NCBI GenBank assembly: GCA_021828105.1
Contig: JAKATG010000018.1
Coordinates: 1-64,000, forward strand
Direction: 5' to 3'
DNA length: 64,000 bases
Source: Taklimakanibacter sp021828105
Lineage (GTDB): Bacteria; Pseudomonadota; Alphaproteobacteria; Rhizobiales; Aestuariivirgaceae
The first letter of the stretch is position 1; the number at the start of each line of letters is the position of its first letter. Shown in pieces: positions 43,406 through 52,056 of this stretch. The notes under the pieces are model-generated. The model did not search any database. It had not been told where the DNA came from and saw only the letters and a program-made list of their open reading frames with translations. The translations under genes and the position numbers were made by a program.

Positions 43406-44619
43406 CGCAGGACACGCGCATTCCCGTCACGGTGCTGTCGGGCTTCCTCGGCGCCGGCAAGACGACATTGCTCAATCACATTCTCAACAACCGTGACAGC
43501 CGCCGCGTCGCGGTGATCATCAACGACATGGGCGAGGTGAATATCGACGCCGAATTGGTGCGCAATGCGGGGAGCAACCTCTCGCGCACCGACGAGCGAC
43601 TGGTCGAGATGACCAATGGCTGCATCTGCTGCACCTTGCGCGACGACCTTCTGGCCGAGGTGCGCCGCCTCGTAGAAGAGGGGCGATTCGACTATCTCCT
43701 TATAGAGGGCACCGGCGTCGCCGAGCCCTTGCCGATCGCCGCGACCTTCGCCTTCCGCGACGCGGAGGGCCGCTCGCTTTCCGACATTGCGCGCCTCGAC
43801 ACGATGGTGACGGTCGTCGATGCGGTGAACCTGCTCGGCAATTACGCGAGCCATGATTTCCTTAAAGAACGGGGGCAAGTGGCCGGCGAGGGTGACGAGC
43901 GCGCCCTGGTCGACCTCCTGGTCGACCAGATCGAATTCGCCAATATCGTCGTGATCAACAAGATCTCCGACATCTCCCGCGAGCAGCTCGAGATCGTGCG
44001 CCAGGTCGTGCGCGCATTGAACGCCGATGCGCGCATCATCGAAACGGATTTCGCCCGCGTCGCCATGAAGGACGTGCTCGACACCCGCCTCTTCGACCAC
44101 GATAAGGCGCATGAGCATCCGCTCTGGTTCAAGGCGCTCTATGGCCATGAGGATCACCGGTCCGAAACGGAGGAATATGGTGTCGCGAGCTTCGTCTACC
44201 GGGCGCGGCGGCCGTTCCACCCTGAGCGCTTCCAGGAATTTCTGGGGCAAGGCTGGACCGGCCTCATCCGCGCCAAGGGCCTGTTCTGGCTGGCGACCAG
44301 GCCCGACTGGGTCGGCGATATGAGCCTTGCGGGCGCCATCTGCCGCACCGAGGGCATGGGCCTCTGGTGGGCGGCGGTGCCCGAAACGCTCTGGCCGGAT
44401 GATCCCGAATGGCTGAGCCAGCTGAAGGCCAGATGGGTCGAAGGCTGGGGCGACCGCCGCCAGGAGCTCGTCTTCATCGGCATGGGGATGGAGGAAGCGG
44501 CGATCCGGACGGCGCTCGATCGCTGCTTGGTCGGGCCTGAGAGGCCGTCGCGCTTTTCCGTCCATGATTACAGCCATTTGCCGGACCCGTTTCCGCCCTG
44601 GCGACGCGCGGCAGCCTGA
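43402..44619 (+). CDS. COG0523 (CobW/ZNG-like) zinc GTPase
   Basis: A 405-residue G3E GTPase. Walker A is GFLGAGKT (14-21), the metal-binding GCICC lies at 73-77, the switch region contains EGTGVAEPLP, and the NKxD-type base motif is INKISD. A CobW C-terminal domain follows. Zur-regulated members deliver zinc to client proteins in deficiency. The start is TTG at 43402, overlapping the AztD-like stop (TTGA); no better start exists before the Walker motif. Unlike many, it has only a modest histidine cluster (DHDKAHEHPLW). Confidence 0.87.
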   Translation: MTQDTRIPVTVLSGFLGAGKTTLLNHILNNRDSRRVAVIINDMGEVNIDAELVRNAGSNLSRTDERLVEMTNGCICCTLRDDLLAEVRRLVEEGRFDYLLIEGTGVAEPLPIAATFAFRDAEGRSLSDIARLDTMVTVVDAVNLLGNYASHDFLKERGQVAGEGDERALVDLLVDQIEFANIVVINKISDISREQLEIVRQVVRALNADARIIETDFARVAMKDVLDTRLFDHDKAHEHPLWFKALYGHEDHRSETEEYGVASFVYRARRPFHPERFQEFLGQGWTGLIRAKGLFWLATRPDWVGDMSLAGAICRTEGMGLWWAAVPETLWPDDPEWLSQLKARWVEGWGDRRQELVFIGMGMEEAAIRTALDRCLVGPERPSRFSVHDYSHLPDPFPPWRRAAA

Positions 44620-44691
44620 GGCAAAAGCGCTTCGCACTTCTTCTCCCGATGCTGTAGAACCCTCCCCCGTTCAATCGGAAAAGGAGAGACT

Positions 44692-45405
44692 ATGCGGCCG
44701 TCCGGGCGGAAGCCCCAAGAATTGCGCAAGGTGAGTTTCGAGCGCGGCATTTCCAAACATGCGGAAGGCTCCTGCCTTGTGCGTTTCGGCGACACCCATG
44801 TGATGTGCCTGGCGACCGTCGAGGAGAAGGTGCCGCCCTGGCTCAAAGGGGCAGGCAAGGGTTGGGTCACGGCCGAATATGGCATGCTGCCGCGCGCCAC
44901 CGGCGATCGCATGCGGCGCGAGGCGGCCCAGGGCAAGCAATCGGGCCGCACCCAGGAGATCCAGCGCCTCATCGGCCGCTCGCTCCGGGCCGTGGTCGAT
45001 CTCGTGACCTTGGGCGAAAGGCAGATCACGCTCGACTGCGACGTCATCCAGGCCGATGGCGGCACCCGCACCGCCGCCATCACCGGCAGCTGGATCGCGC
45101 TCCATGATGCGCTCGCCTGGATGACGGCCCGCGACATGTTCAAGGCCAATCCCTTGCGCGATCATGTCGCCGCCATCTCCTGCGGCATCCACAATGGCGA
45201 GGTCGTGCTCGATCTCGATTATGAGGAGGATTCGAGCGCCGAGACCGATGCGAATTTCGTGATGACCGGCAAGGGCGGCATCGTCGAAGTGCAGGGCACG
45301 GCGGAAGGCGAGCCCTTCTCGCAGGAACGCTTCCTCGAATTGCTGGCGCTCGCACAGCAAGGCATCGGCGAATTGGTGGCGCTGCAGAAACAGGCGGTCC
45401 AATGA
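44692..45405 (+). CDS. rph: ribonuclease PH
   Basis: A 237-residue phosphorolytic 3'-exoribonuclease that trims tRNA 3' ends. MRPSGRKPQELRKVSFERG and AEYGMLPRATGDRMRREA are family hallmarks, as is DCDVIQADGGTRTAAITG. It has AAAAGGAG before the ATG and overlaps the next gene by four bases (ATGA). Confidence 0.97.
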   Translation: MRPSGRKPQELRKVSFERGISKHAEGSCLVRFGDTHVMCLATVEEKVPPWLKGAGKGWVTAEYGMLPRATGDRMRREAAQGKQSGRTQEIQRLIGRSLRAVVDLVTLGERQITLDCDVIQADGGTRTAAITGSWIALHDALAWMTARDMFKANPLRDHVAAISCGIHNGEVVLDLDYEEDSSAETDANFVMTGKGGIVEVQGTAEGEPFSQERFLELLALAQQGIGELVALQKQAVQ

Positions 45406-46412
45406 AGGCGAAAGCCATCCTCGAGACCATCGTCTATGGCGAGGACATCAGGGCCTTGCGCCATTTCTATGAGACGGTCCTCGGGCTCGAAGTGCGCCGC
45501 GAGCTCGAGGAGCAATTCGTCTTCCTGCATTGCGGCGAGAGCATGCTGCTCGTCTTCAATCCGCTGAAATCCGAAGTGAAGCCCAGATCCTTCACCTCGG
45601 CACCGCCCCATGGCGCGCATGGTCCGGGCCATGTCTGCTTCTCGGCTGGCGCCCAAGAGCTCGACGCCTGGCGCGAGCGTCTCGCGGGTCACGGCATCGC
45701 CATCGAGGCGGATTTCGAATGGCCGGGCGGCGGCCGCTCGATTTATTGCCGCGATCCCGCCGGCAATTCGGTCGAATTCGCGGAGCCCCGCATCTGGGGG
45801 CTTCCGCGACGCTCCTTGCGTGATCAAAAGCTTGTCGTCGCCTCGCATAATCCGGGCAAGATCAATGAGATCAACGAGCTTCTGGGCCCTTATGGCGTCG
45901 AGGCGGTCTCGGCCGGAAGTCTGGGCCTGCCCGAGCCCGAGGAGACCGGCACGACTTTCGTAGCCAACGCCCAGCTCAAATCGGAAGCGGCAGCGAAGGG
46001 GTCGGGCCTCGTGGCGCTCGCCGATGATTCAGGCCTTTGCGTCGATGTCCTCGACGGCGATCCCGGCATATACTCGGCGCGCTGGGCCGGCCCCGCCAAG
46101 GACTTCGCGCTCGCCATGCGCAATGTCGAAGAGAAAATGCAGGCCTCAGGCGCCGCTTCGCCCGAGCAGCGGCGCGCGCATTTCGTCAGCGTCCTGTCGG
46201 TCGCCTGGCCCGATGGCCATGTCGAGAATTTCGAAGGCCAGGTGCATGGCTCGCTCGTCTGGCCGCCGCGCGGCAAGCGCGGCTTCGGCTATGACCCGAT
46301 GTTCCTGCCCGACGGACGAAGCGAGACCTTTGGCGAGATGGACCCTGACGCCAAGCATGAGATCTCGCACCGCGCCGTGGCGTTCCGGAAACTGGTCGAT
46401 GCGCTCTTCTGA
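45402..46412 (+). CDS. rdgB: VOC (glyoxalase-like) domain fused to RdgB/HAM1 XTP/dITP diphosphatase
   Basis: One 336-residue frame with two domains. Residues 1-130 are a VOC/glyoxalase-type domain (RALRHFYETVLGLEV, GHVCFSAGAQELDAW, CRDPAGNSVEFAEPRIWG). Residues about 143-336 are a full RdgB/HAM1 pyrophosphatase that clears non-canonical purine triphosphates (KLVVASHNPGK, LADDSGLCVDVLDG, PRGKRGFGYDPMFLPDG, HEISHRAVAF). The VOC part would normally end at RIWG. Only a TTG at 45816 could start RdgB alone, with no good ribosome site. Its neighbours rph and hemW are the usual partners of rdgB. It is either a real fusion or two genes merged by loss of a stop or by a sequencing indel. Confidence 0.85.
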   Translation: MKAKAILETIVYGEDIRALRHFYETVLGLEVRRELEEQFVFLHCGESMLLVFNPLKSEVKPRSFTSAPPHGAHGPGHVCFSAGAQELDAWRERLAGHGIAIEADFEWPGGGRSIYCRDPAGNSVEFAEPRIWGLPRRSLRDQKLVVASHNPGKINEINELLGPYGVEAVSAGSLGLPEPEETGTTFVANAQLKSEAAAKGSGLVALADDSGLCVDVLDGDPGIYSARWAGPAKDFALAMRNVEEKMQASGAASPEQRRAHFVSVLSVAWPDGHVENFEGQVHGSLVWPPRGKRGFGYDPMFLPDGRSETFGEMDPDAKHEISHRAVAFRKLVDALF

Positions 46413-47556
46413 TCCGGGCTTTGGCATCTATGTGCATTGGCCCTTCTGCAAGGCCAAATGTCCCTATTGCGATTTCAACTCGCATGTCCGGCATGAGCCC
46501 GTGGATGCGTCGTCCTTCGCCGATGCGCTGGCCCGCGAGCTCGCCTGGTTCGGCGCGCGGACGAAAGGGCGAAAGGTCGACAGTATCTTCTTCGGCGGCG
46601 GCACGCCGTCGCTGATGCCGCCCGCGGCGGTGGGGCGCGTGCTCGATCGGATCGCCGAACTCTGGACCGTCGCCCCCGATGCCGAGGTGACGCTCGAAGC
46701 CAATCCGACCAGTGTCGAGGCCAAGAACTTTGCGGGCTATCGGGCGGCCGGCGTCAATCGAGTCTCGGTCGGCGTTCAGGCGCTCGCCGATGCCGATCTC
46801 AAGGCGCTGGGCCGCCAGCATACGGCCGAGGAAGCGCTCGGAGCCTTCCGGCTGGCGGCGAAGACTTTTCCCCGCGTCTCCTTCGATCTCATCTATGCAA
46901 GGCCCGGCCAGACGGTGGCGCAATGGCAAAGCGAGCTTGCGCGCGCGCTCGGCGAGCAGCAGGGCCATATGTCGCTCTATCAGCTCACCATCGAGGAGGG
47001 GACGCGCTATGCCGATCTCCATCGCCTGGGCAAGCTCGTCGTGCCGGACGAGGATGTGGCGGCCGAGCTCTATGACGTCACGCAGGAATTGACCGCCAAG
47101 GCGGGCCTTCAAGCCTATGAAGTATCGAACCACGCGGCGCCCGGCCATGAATCGCGCCACAATCTCATTTACTGGCGCTATGGCGATTATGCGGGCGTTG
47201 GGCCCGGCGCCCACAGCCGCATCGATGAGGGATCGCGGCGCCTCGCGCTCGCGACCGAGCGGCATCCCGAGACCTGGCGCGCCCAGGTCGAGGCCCGCGG
47301 CCATGGCGTGATCGAGGAGACGATGATCGAAACCTCCGACCAGGCCGCCGAATATCTGCTGATGGGATTGCGCATTGCCGAGGGCATCGATCTCGCCCGC
47401 TACAGCGCGCTTTCCGGCCGTCCGCCGTCGCATCTGGCCGAGCTCACCGAGATGGGCCTCGTCAGCGTCAAGGGCGACCGGCTCGTCGCGACCCATGCCG
47501 GGCGCCGCGTGCTCAATGCGGTGATCGCGCAATTGGCGGCCGCCGGCGCCTCTTGA
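46399..47556 (+). CDS. hemW: radical SAM heme chaperone HemW
   Basis: A 385-residue HemN-like radical SAM protein. The cluster cysteines are C17, C21 and C24 in CKAKCPYC, followed by FFGGGTPSLMP and SVGVQALADADLKALGR. The H-N-L-I-Y-W-R-Y-G-D-Y motif distinguishes this group. HemW binds heme and supplies it to respiratory proteins; it is not the coproporphyrinogen oxidase HemN. The ATG at 46399 lies 14 bases inside the RdgB frame. Confidence 0.93.
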   Translation: MRSSDPGFGIYVHWPFCKAKCPYCDFNSHVRHEPVDASSFADALARELAWFGARTKGRKVDSIFFGGGTPSLMPPAAVGRVLDRIAELWTVAPDAEVTLEANPTSVEAKNFAGYRAAGVNRVSVGVQALADADLKALGRQHTAEEALGAFRLAAKTFPRVSFDLIYARPGQTVAQWQSELARALGEQQGHMSLYQLTIEEGTRYADLHRLGKLVVPDEDVAAELYDVTQELTAKAGLQAYEVSNHAAPGHESRHNLIYWRYGDYAGVGPGAHSRIDEGSRRLALATERHPETWRAQVEARGHGVIEETMIETSDQAAEYLLMGLRIAEGIDLARYSALSGRPPSHLAELTEMGLVSVKGDRLVATHAGRRVLNAVIAQLAAAGAS

Positions 47557-47617
47557 CGTTCCCTTGCGCCTAAGACAGGGTTTTGAAAACAATCATGTGA
47601 ACTTGCGGGAGGAGAGA

Positions 47618-48673
47618 ATGACTCTATCGCGCCGTCATTTCATCAAGGCCGCAGCTCCCCTGGTCGTGGCGCCCGCCGTGTTGCGTGCGCGGAACGCCGG
47701 CGCGCAGGAGCAGGTGACCTTGAGGTTGCACCATTTCCTGCCGCCCGTCGCCAATGTCCATAAGAGGCTCCTGGAGCCTTGGGTAAAGGAGATCGACGCG
47801 CAGAGCCAGGGGCGGCTCAAGATCGACATTTTCCCGGCCATGCAATTGGGCGGCAAGCCGCCGCAGCTTTACGACCAGGCGAGGAACGGCGTCGTCGACA
47901 TCGTGTGGACCTTGCCGGGCAACACGCCGGGCCGGTTTCCCTCGACCGAAGTCTTCGAATTGCCCTTCATCGCCGCGGCGCGCGCGACGGCGAACGCGCC
48001 GGCGGCGCAGGAATATGGCGACAGCCATCTTGCCAAGGAGACGGCGGATGTAAAGCTTCTTGCCTTCTGGGCGCATGATGCGGGATTGATCCACACCCGC
48101 AAGAAGATCACGACCATGGAGGATCTGGGAGGTCTCAAGCTGCGCAATCCGACGCGCCTCGCCGGCGAGGCCTTGTCGGCGCTGGGCGCGGTATCGGTGA
48201 GCATGCCGGTACCGCAAACGCCCGAAGCCCTGGCGCAAGGGGTCATCGACGGCTGCGTCGTCCCGTGGGAAGTCGTGCCCTCGATCAAGGTCAACGAGCT
48301 GACCAAGTTTCATACGTCCGTGCCGGGCTCGCCGACCCTCTATACGACGACCTTCTTCCTGGCGATGAACAAGGAGCGCTATGGCGCGCTGCCCGTTGAT
48401 CTCAAGGGCATACTCGACAAGAATTCCGGCATGGCATTCTCGCAATCGGCGGGCAAGATGTGGGACGAGGTCGGCGCCGAAGTGGCGGAGATGGTGAAGA
48501 AGGACAGTTCGAGCGTCGTTTCGGAAATCACCGAGGCGGAAAAGCAGCGCTGGATCGAAGCCACCAGCCCGGTTCACGAGAAATGGCAGGCCGACATGAC
48601 GGCCAAGGGACTGGACGGCGCAGCGCTCATCGAGACGGCAAAGAAGCTTGTAGCAAAGTATGATGCGGCATAG
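47618..48673 (+). CDS. TRAP transporter substrate-binding protein, DctP family
   Basis: A 351-residue periplasmic binding protein with a Tat-type signal (SRRHFIKAAAP, then a hydrophobic stretch and cleavage near NAGA, about residue 28). The DctP signature G-G-L-K-L-R-N-P-T-R near residue 170 holds the arginine that pairs with the substrate carboxylate. The strong GGGAGGAGAG site is next to the ATG. It should bind a small carboxylic or sulfonic acid. dctQ and dctM follow only after a 400-bp repeat-filled gap. Confidence 0.9.
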   Translation: MTLSRRHFIKAAAPLVVAPAVLRARNAGAQEQVTLRLHHFLPPVANVHKRLLEPWVKEIDAQSQGRLKIDIFPAMQLGGKPPQLYDQARNGVVDIVWTLPGNTPGRFPSTEVFELPFIAAARATANAPAAQEYGDSHLAKETADVKLLAFWAHDAGLIHTRKKITTMEDLGGLKLRNPTRLAGEALSALGAVSVSMPVPQTPEALAQGVIDGCVVPWEVVPSIKVNELTKFHTSVPGSPTLYTTTFFLAMNKERYGALPVDLKGILDKNSGMAFSQSAGKMWDEVGAEVAEMVKKDSSSVVSEITEAEKQRWIEATSPVHEKWQADMTAKGLDGAALIETAKKLVAKYDAA

Positions 48674-48715
48674 CGCGCGGCGAGAGTTTCGGTAGAGTAG
48701 GCGCCTCAGATTTTT

Positions 48716-48910
48716 CCCTTCTCCCGCTTGCGGGAGAAGGTGGCCGAAGGCCGGATGAGGGTGTCTTTCAAGGTAATGCTTCTGTACATTCTCGATTCTG
48801 ATAGGCGATGAACGTTGTCGTTTCTAAGCTCACAGGAGAATCCGTTGCAGGTGGGACCAACACCCTCATCCGCCCTGTCGGGCACCTTCTCCCGCAAGCG
48901 GGAGAAGGGG
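48716..48910. repeat. REPIN-like composite element inside the TRAP operon
   Basis: Two near-identical palindromic ends in inverted orientation flank about 105 bases: CCTTCTCCCGC/GCGGGAGAAGG at 48717-48740 followed by the 25-bp block shared with 95-119, and CCTCATCCGCCC then CCTTCTCCCGCAAGCGGGAG near 48873-48905. No transposase-like (RAYT) gene is in the window. The surrounding gap 48674-49073 holds no gene. Confidence 0.75.
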
Positions 48911-49040
48911 AATGATGGAGAGTGATACCGCTCTAAACACCTCACAAATTCCATATGATAAACGTGGTCGAAATCTCAAGTTGGTGCGTGATCGGACGGT
49001 AAACCGGTATCCACTTTTCCTGACCACGCGCCCCGGTCTT

Positions 49041-49062
49041 CAACTTTGGCGGGATTTGCTCT
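49041..49062. repeat. 22-bp repeat shared with the rpsA-sppA gap
   Basis: CAACTTTGGCGGGATTTGCT-CT is the exact reverse complement of 19491-19512. It begins 33 bases before the dctQ start and ends 11 bases before it, so it covers most of the normal leader. A neighbouring stretch (48960-49030, with AACCGGTATCCACTTTTCC) resembles another rhizobial mosaic repeat. Confidence 0.65.
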
Positions 49063-49073
49063 AGGCATAAGCG

Positions 49074-49565
49074 ATGCATCTCTCCCGCCGATTGGTTCAC
49101 CTCGCAGAGAGAACGGCGACCGTAGCCGCGATCGGAGGCGGCCTGTTGGTCCTCGCTGTCGCTACGCTCGTGACGGCGAGCGTGCTGGGGCGCTGGCTCT
49201 TCAACAAGCCCATCCCTGCCGACTTCGAATTCGTCGAGATCGGCGTCGGCCTCGCCGTCTTCGCGTTCCTCTCCTACACCCAGATGCGCGGCGGCCACAT
49301 CGCGGTCGACACCTTCACGCAAGCGTTGTCGCCGCGCCTGAACAGCGCGCTCGACGGTTCTTGGGCGTTGCTCCTCTGCGCCTTCCTCGGCCTCTTCGCC
49401 TGGGGGCTCGCGTCGGGCGCCGTCGAAGCTTGGGCATATGGCGAGACGCTCGTCCAGCTGCCCTGGCCGATCTGGCCGATCTATGCGGTCGCTGCCGTCC
49501 TGTGCGCGCTCGCCTGCATCAGCGCCGCCGCGACCGCCCTCGTCAAATTCGGAGCCGGCCATTGA
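49074..49565 (+). CDS. TRAP transporter small permease, DctQ family
   Basis: A 163-residue membrane protein with four predicted helices (about 20-40, 53-73, 95-117 and 130-152). FNKPIPADFEFVEIGVG and QMRGGHIAVDTF are typical DctQ text around the first loop. It should bridge the DctP-type binding protein and the large permease. No good Shine-Dalgarno is seen at the ATG, because a repeat element abuts it. The large-permease gene overlaps its stop. Confidence 0.9.
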   Translation: MHLSRRLVHLAERTATVAAIGGGLLVLAVATLVTASVLGRWLFNKPIPADFEFVEIGVGLAVFAFLSYTQMRGGHIAVDTFTQALSPRLNSALDGSWALLLCAFLGLFAWGLASGAVEAWAYGETLVQLPWPIWPIYAVAAVLCALACISAAATALVKFGAGH

Positions 49566-51004
49566 GCGGCATGGCCCTGGCGGCGCTGGGTTTCGCCGCC
49601 ATGCTCGGCCTCATCGCGCTCAGAGCCCCGATCGCGCTCGCCATGCTCGCCGTCGGTGCGGCGGGCTATGCCTATTTGTCCGGGCCGCGCGCCCTTTTCT
49701 ACTATCTCGAGACGAACACCTATCATCAGTTCGCGGGCTATACGCTCTCCGTCATTCCGCTCTTCATCCTGATGGGAGCGCTTGCCGAGCGTTCCGGCAT
49801 GGCCGCCTCCTTGTTCAAGGTGGCCGAAAGACGGCTGGGCCGGATGCAAGGCGGATTGCCGATGGCCGTGATCCTGGCCTGCACCGGCTTTGGCGCCATT
49901 TGCGGCTCCTCGGTCGCAACGACCGCGACCTTCGGCCGGGCGGTGCTGCCGGAATTGCGGCGGGCCCGCGTCGAGCCCGGCTTTGCCGCCGGCACCATCG
50001 CCGCCGGCGGCACCTTGGGCATATTGATCCCGCCATCGGTGATCCTGGTGATCTATGCGATCACCGCCGAGCAGAACATCGCCAAGCTGTTCCAGGCGGC
50101 ACTGATCCCCGGTCTCCTGGCATCGGCCTTCTATTGCCTGGCCATCGCCTTTGTCGTGCGGCGCAAGCCGGAATACGCGCCCTTGGTCGCGAGCGAAACC
50201 GGCGCGCCGCCAAATCGCCCCGCATGGGCGCGGCCCGCCGGCCTCGTCTTCTGCGCCGCGGCACTCGCCGGATGGTATGCGGGCATCATCGGCAATGCCC
50301 CGGCGATCCTGGTCGCCGCGATCGGGATGATCCTTCTCTTTGCCGATTTCGCCCTGATCCCGACGGCGGCGCTCGCGATCATCGTCGTCGGCGGGATATA
50401 TGGCGGCGTCTTCACGCCGACCGAAGGAGCAGCCGTCGGCGTGATCGTCATGCTCGCCATCGGCTTGGTACAGCGCAAGCTGAGCCGGCAAGGCATCATC
50501 ACGGCGCTCTGCCAGACGGCCGAGACCTCGGGCATGATCTTCCTCATCTTGTTCGGGGCAGAGGTCTTCGGCGCTTTTCTGGCGCTGACGCGGATGCCGA
50601 CGGTCCTTGCCGACCTCATCGGCGCTTCGGGCCTGCCGCCCTATGCCGTGCTGGCCGGCATGCTGCTGACTTATATTTTGCTCGGCGCCGTCATGGACGA
50701 GCTCGCCATGATCCTGCTGACGCTCCCGGTCTTCGTGCCGATCGTGCTGGCGCTCGATTTCGGGATGACGCCTGAGGACGTCGCCATCTGGTTCGGCATC
50801 CTGGTCCTGGTCGTCGTCGGCATCGGCCTTGCGGCGCCGCCCATTGGCCTCAATGTCTTCATCGTCAGCAAGATCGCCGGCGACATTCCGGTCACCGCCG
50901 CCTATCGCGGCGTGCTGCCTTTCGTCTGCGCCGATCTGGTCAGGCTCGTGATCGTGGCGGCGGTGCCAGCCTTGTCTCTATGGCTGGTCCACCTGCTCAA
51001 TTAG
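49562..51004 (+). CDS. TRAP transporter large permease, DctM family
   Basis: A 480-residue ion-transporter-superfamily membrane protein with about twelve helices. Signature regions include GFGAICGSSVATTATFGRAVLPEL and GGTLGILIPPSVILVIYAI in the first half and the matching LGAVMDELAMILLTLPVFVPI in the second. It couples solute import to a sodium or proton gradient. The TTG at 49562 overlaps the dctQ stop (TTGA) and has GGAG seven bases upstream, so it is preferred; an ATG at 49571 is the alternative. Confidence 0.92.
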   Translation: MSGMALAALGFAAMLGLIALRAPIALAMLAVGAAGYAYLSGPRALFYYLETNTYHQFAGYTLSVIPLFILMGALAERSGMAASLFKVAERRLGRMQGGLPMAVILACTGFGAICGSSVATTATFGRAVLPELRRARVEPGFAAGTIAAGGTLGILIPPSVILVIYAITAEQNIAKLFQAALIPGLLASAFYCLAIAFVVRRKPEYAPLVASETGAPPNRPAWARPAGLVFCAAALAGWYAGIIGNAPAILVAAIGMILLFADFALIPTAALAIIVVGGIYGGVFTPTEGAAVGVIVMLAIGLVQRKLSRQGIITALCQTAETSGMIFLILFGAEVFGAFLALTRMPTVLADLIGASGLPPYAVLAGMLLTYILLGAVMDELAMILLTLPVFVPIVLALDFGMTPEDVAIWFGILVLVVVGIGLAAPPIGLNVFIVSKIAGDIPVTAAYRGVLPFVCADLVRLVIVAAVPALSLWLVHLLN

Positions 51005-51124
51005 CGCATGATCCGGTTTGGTAGGTCCCGACCCGATGAGAACGTGGTTTGGCTCTGTGAGGGAAAGCTACCTTACAGCGGACATGATCATTAAGTCCGA
51101 ATCTGGTCCGAAGCGGACATCCGC

Positions 51125-51940
51125 CTACCAATCGTCTTGCCCCCAAAACAAGTCGAAAATCGATCTTCGATACCTTCGACGGTAATAACGTCTATAGGCC
51201 GCGTAGCGGTTTCTATTGCGGCGTCTCCTCCGCGCTTGTGCAATTTTGTTGGATCGCCTCGGCTTCTGAACTACAGGCCGGGTACTCGGAAGTACGACGA
51301 CCTTGGTCCCCGGCGCCACGCGATCGTACAATTCAACCACGTCTGCATTCAGCATGCGGATGCAGCCCGAGGAGACGGCCTTGCCAATCGATTTCGGATC
51401 GCGCGTGCCGTGAATACGAAAGAGCGTATCGGCGCTGCCTTGGAAGAGGTAGAGGGCTCTCGCACCCAGTGGGTTGCGAGGACCGCCCGGCATGCCCCTG
51501 CGCCACCTGCGTGCCTCCTTGTCGCGGTATTGCATTTCCTTCGGCGGGAACCACATCGGCCATTTCGTCTTGCGCCCGACCATTGCCGTGCCAGACCATC
51601 CGAATCCGTCACGCCCGACGCCAATGCCATATCGCTTGGCCTGACCCGATTCCAGCACCAGATAAAGAAAGCGATCGTCGGTATTGATGACAATCGTGCC
51701 GGGCAGTTCGGCGGTCGCATAGCTGACCAATTGCGGCCAAAATGCGGGATCGATCGACTTATACTCATCGATTGAAACAGGGAACCGCTCTGGTTCGCTG
51801 AGTGGAGGTGAGGGATGTGGAGGAGTTGAGCCCTCCTGTTCGCCTGGCGCGACAGGAGGGAGAACATATGCACCAAGCTTCCTTGTCCCAAGGCAAAGCG
51901 CGCAAGCTGCTCCCAAGGTCGCGAAAATACGCCTGTTCAT
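51125..51940 (-). CDS. L,D-transpeptidase (YkuD domain) with a basic C-terminal tail
   Basis: A 271-residue secreted cell-wall enzyme. After an N-terminal signal (MNRRIFATLGAACALCL) comes a linker rich in proline, then the YkuD domain, whose active site reads HGTRDPKSIGKAVSSGCIRM with the catalytic cysteine. It should form 3-3 peptidoglycan cross-links or attach proteins to the wall. The last 45 residues are extremely arginine- and tyrosine-rich (ARRRRRNRNRYAAYRRYYRR) and end in FWGQDDW. The ATG at 51940 has AGGG nine bases upstream. The composition is lower in GC than its neighbours. Confidence 0.88.
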   Translation of the reverse strand: MNRRIFATLGAACALCLGTRKLGAYVLPPVAPGEQEGSTPPHPSPPLSEPERFPVSIDEYKSIDPAFWPQLVSYATAELPGTIVINTDDRFLYLVLESGQAKRYGIGVGRDGFGWSGTAMVGRKTKWPMWFPPKEMQYRDKEARRWRRGMPGGPRNPLGARALYLFQGSADTLFRIHGTRDPKSIGKAVSSGCIRMLNADVVELYDRVAPGTKVVVLPSTRPVVQKPRRSNKIAQARRRRRNRNRYAAYRRYYRRRYRRSIFDLFWGQDDW

Positions 51941-52056
51941 TGTCATCATCCCTGGAGCCCATCCTAGCAAATAAATGATGCACTTCCCAATGAAGTGTGG
52001 CTGAGGATTTCCAATCTGCCGCAGGCGGCTCCCGCCCGCCGGAAAACCTGCACGGG

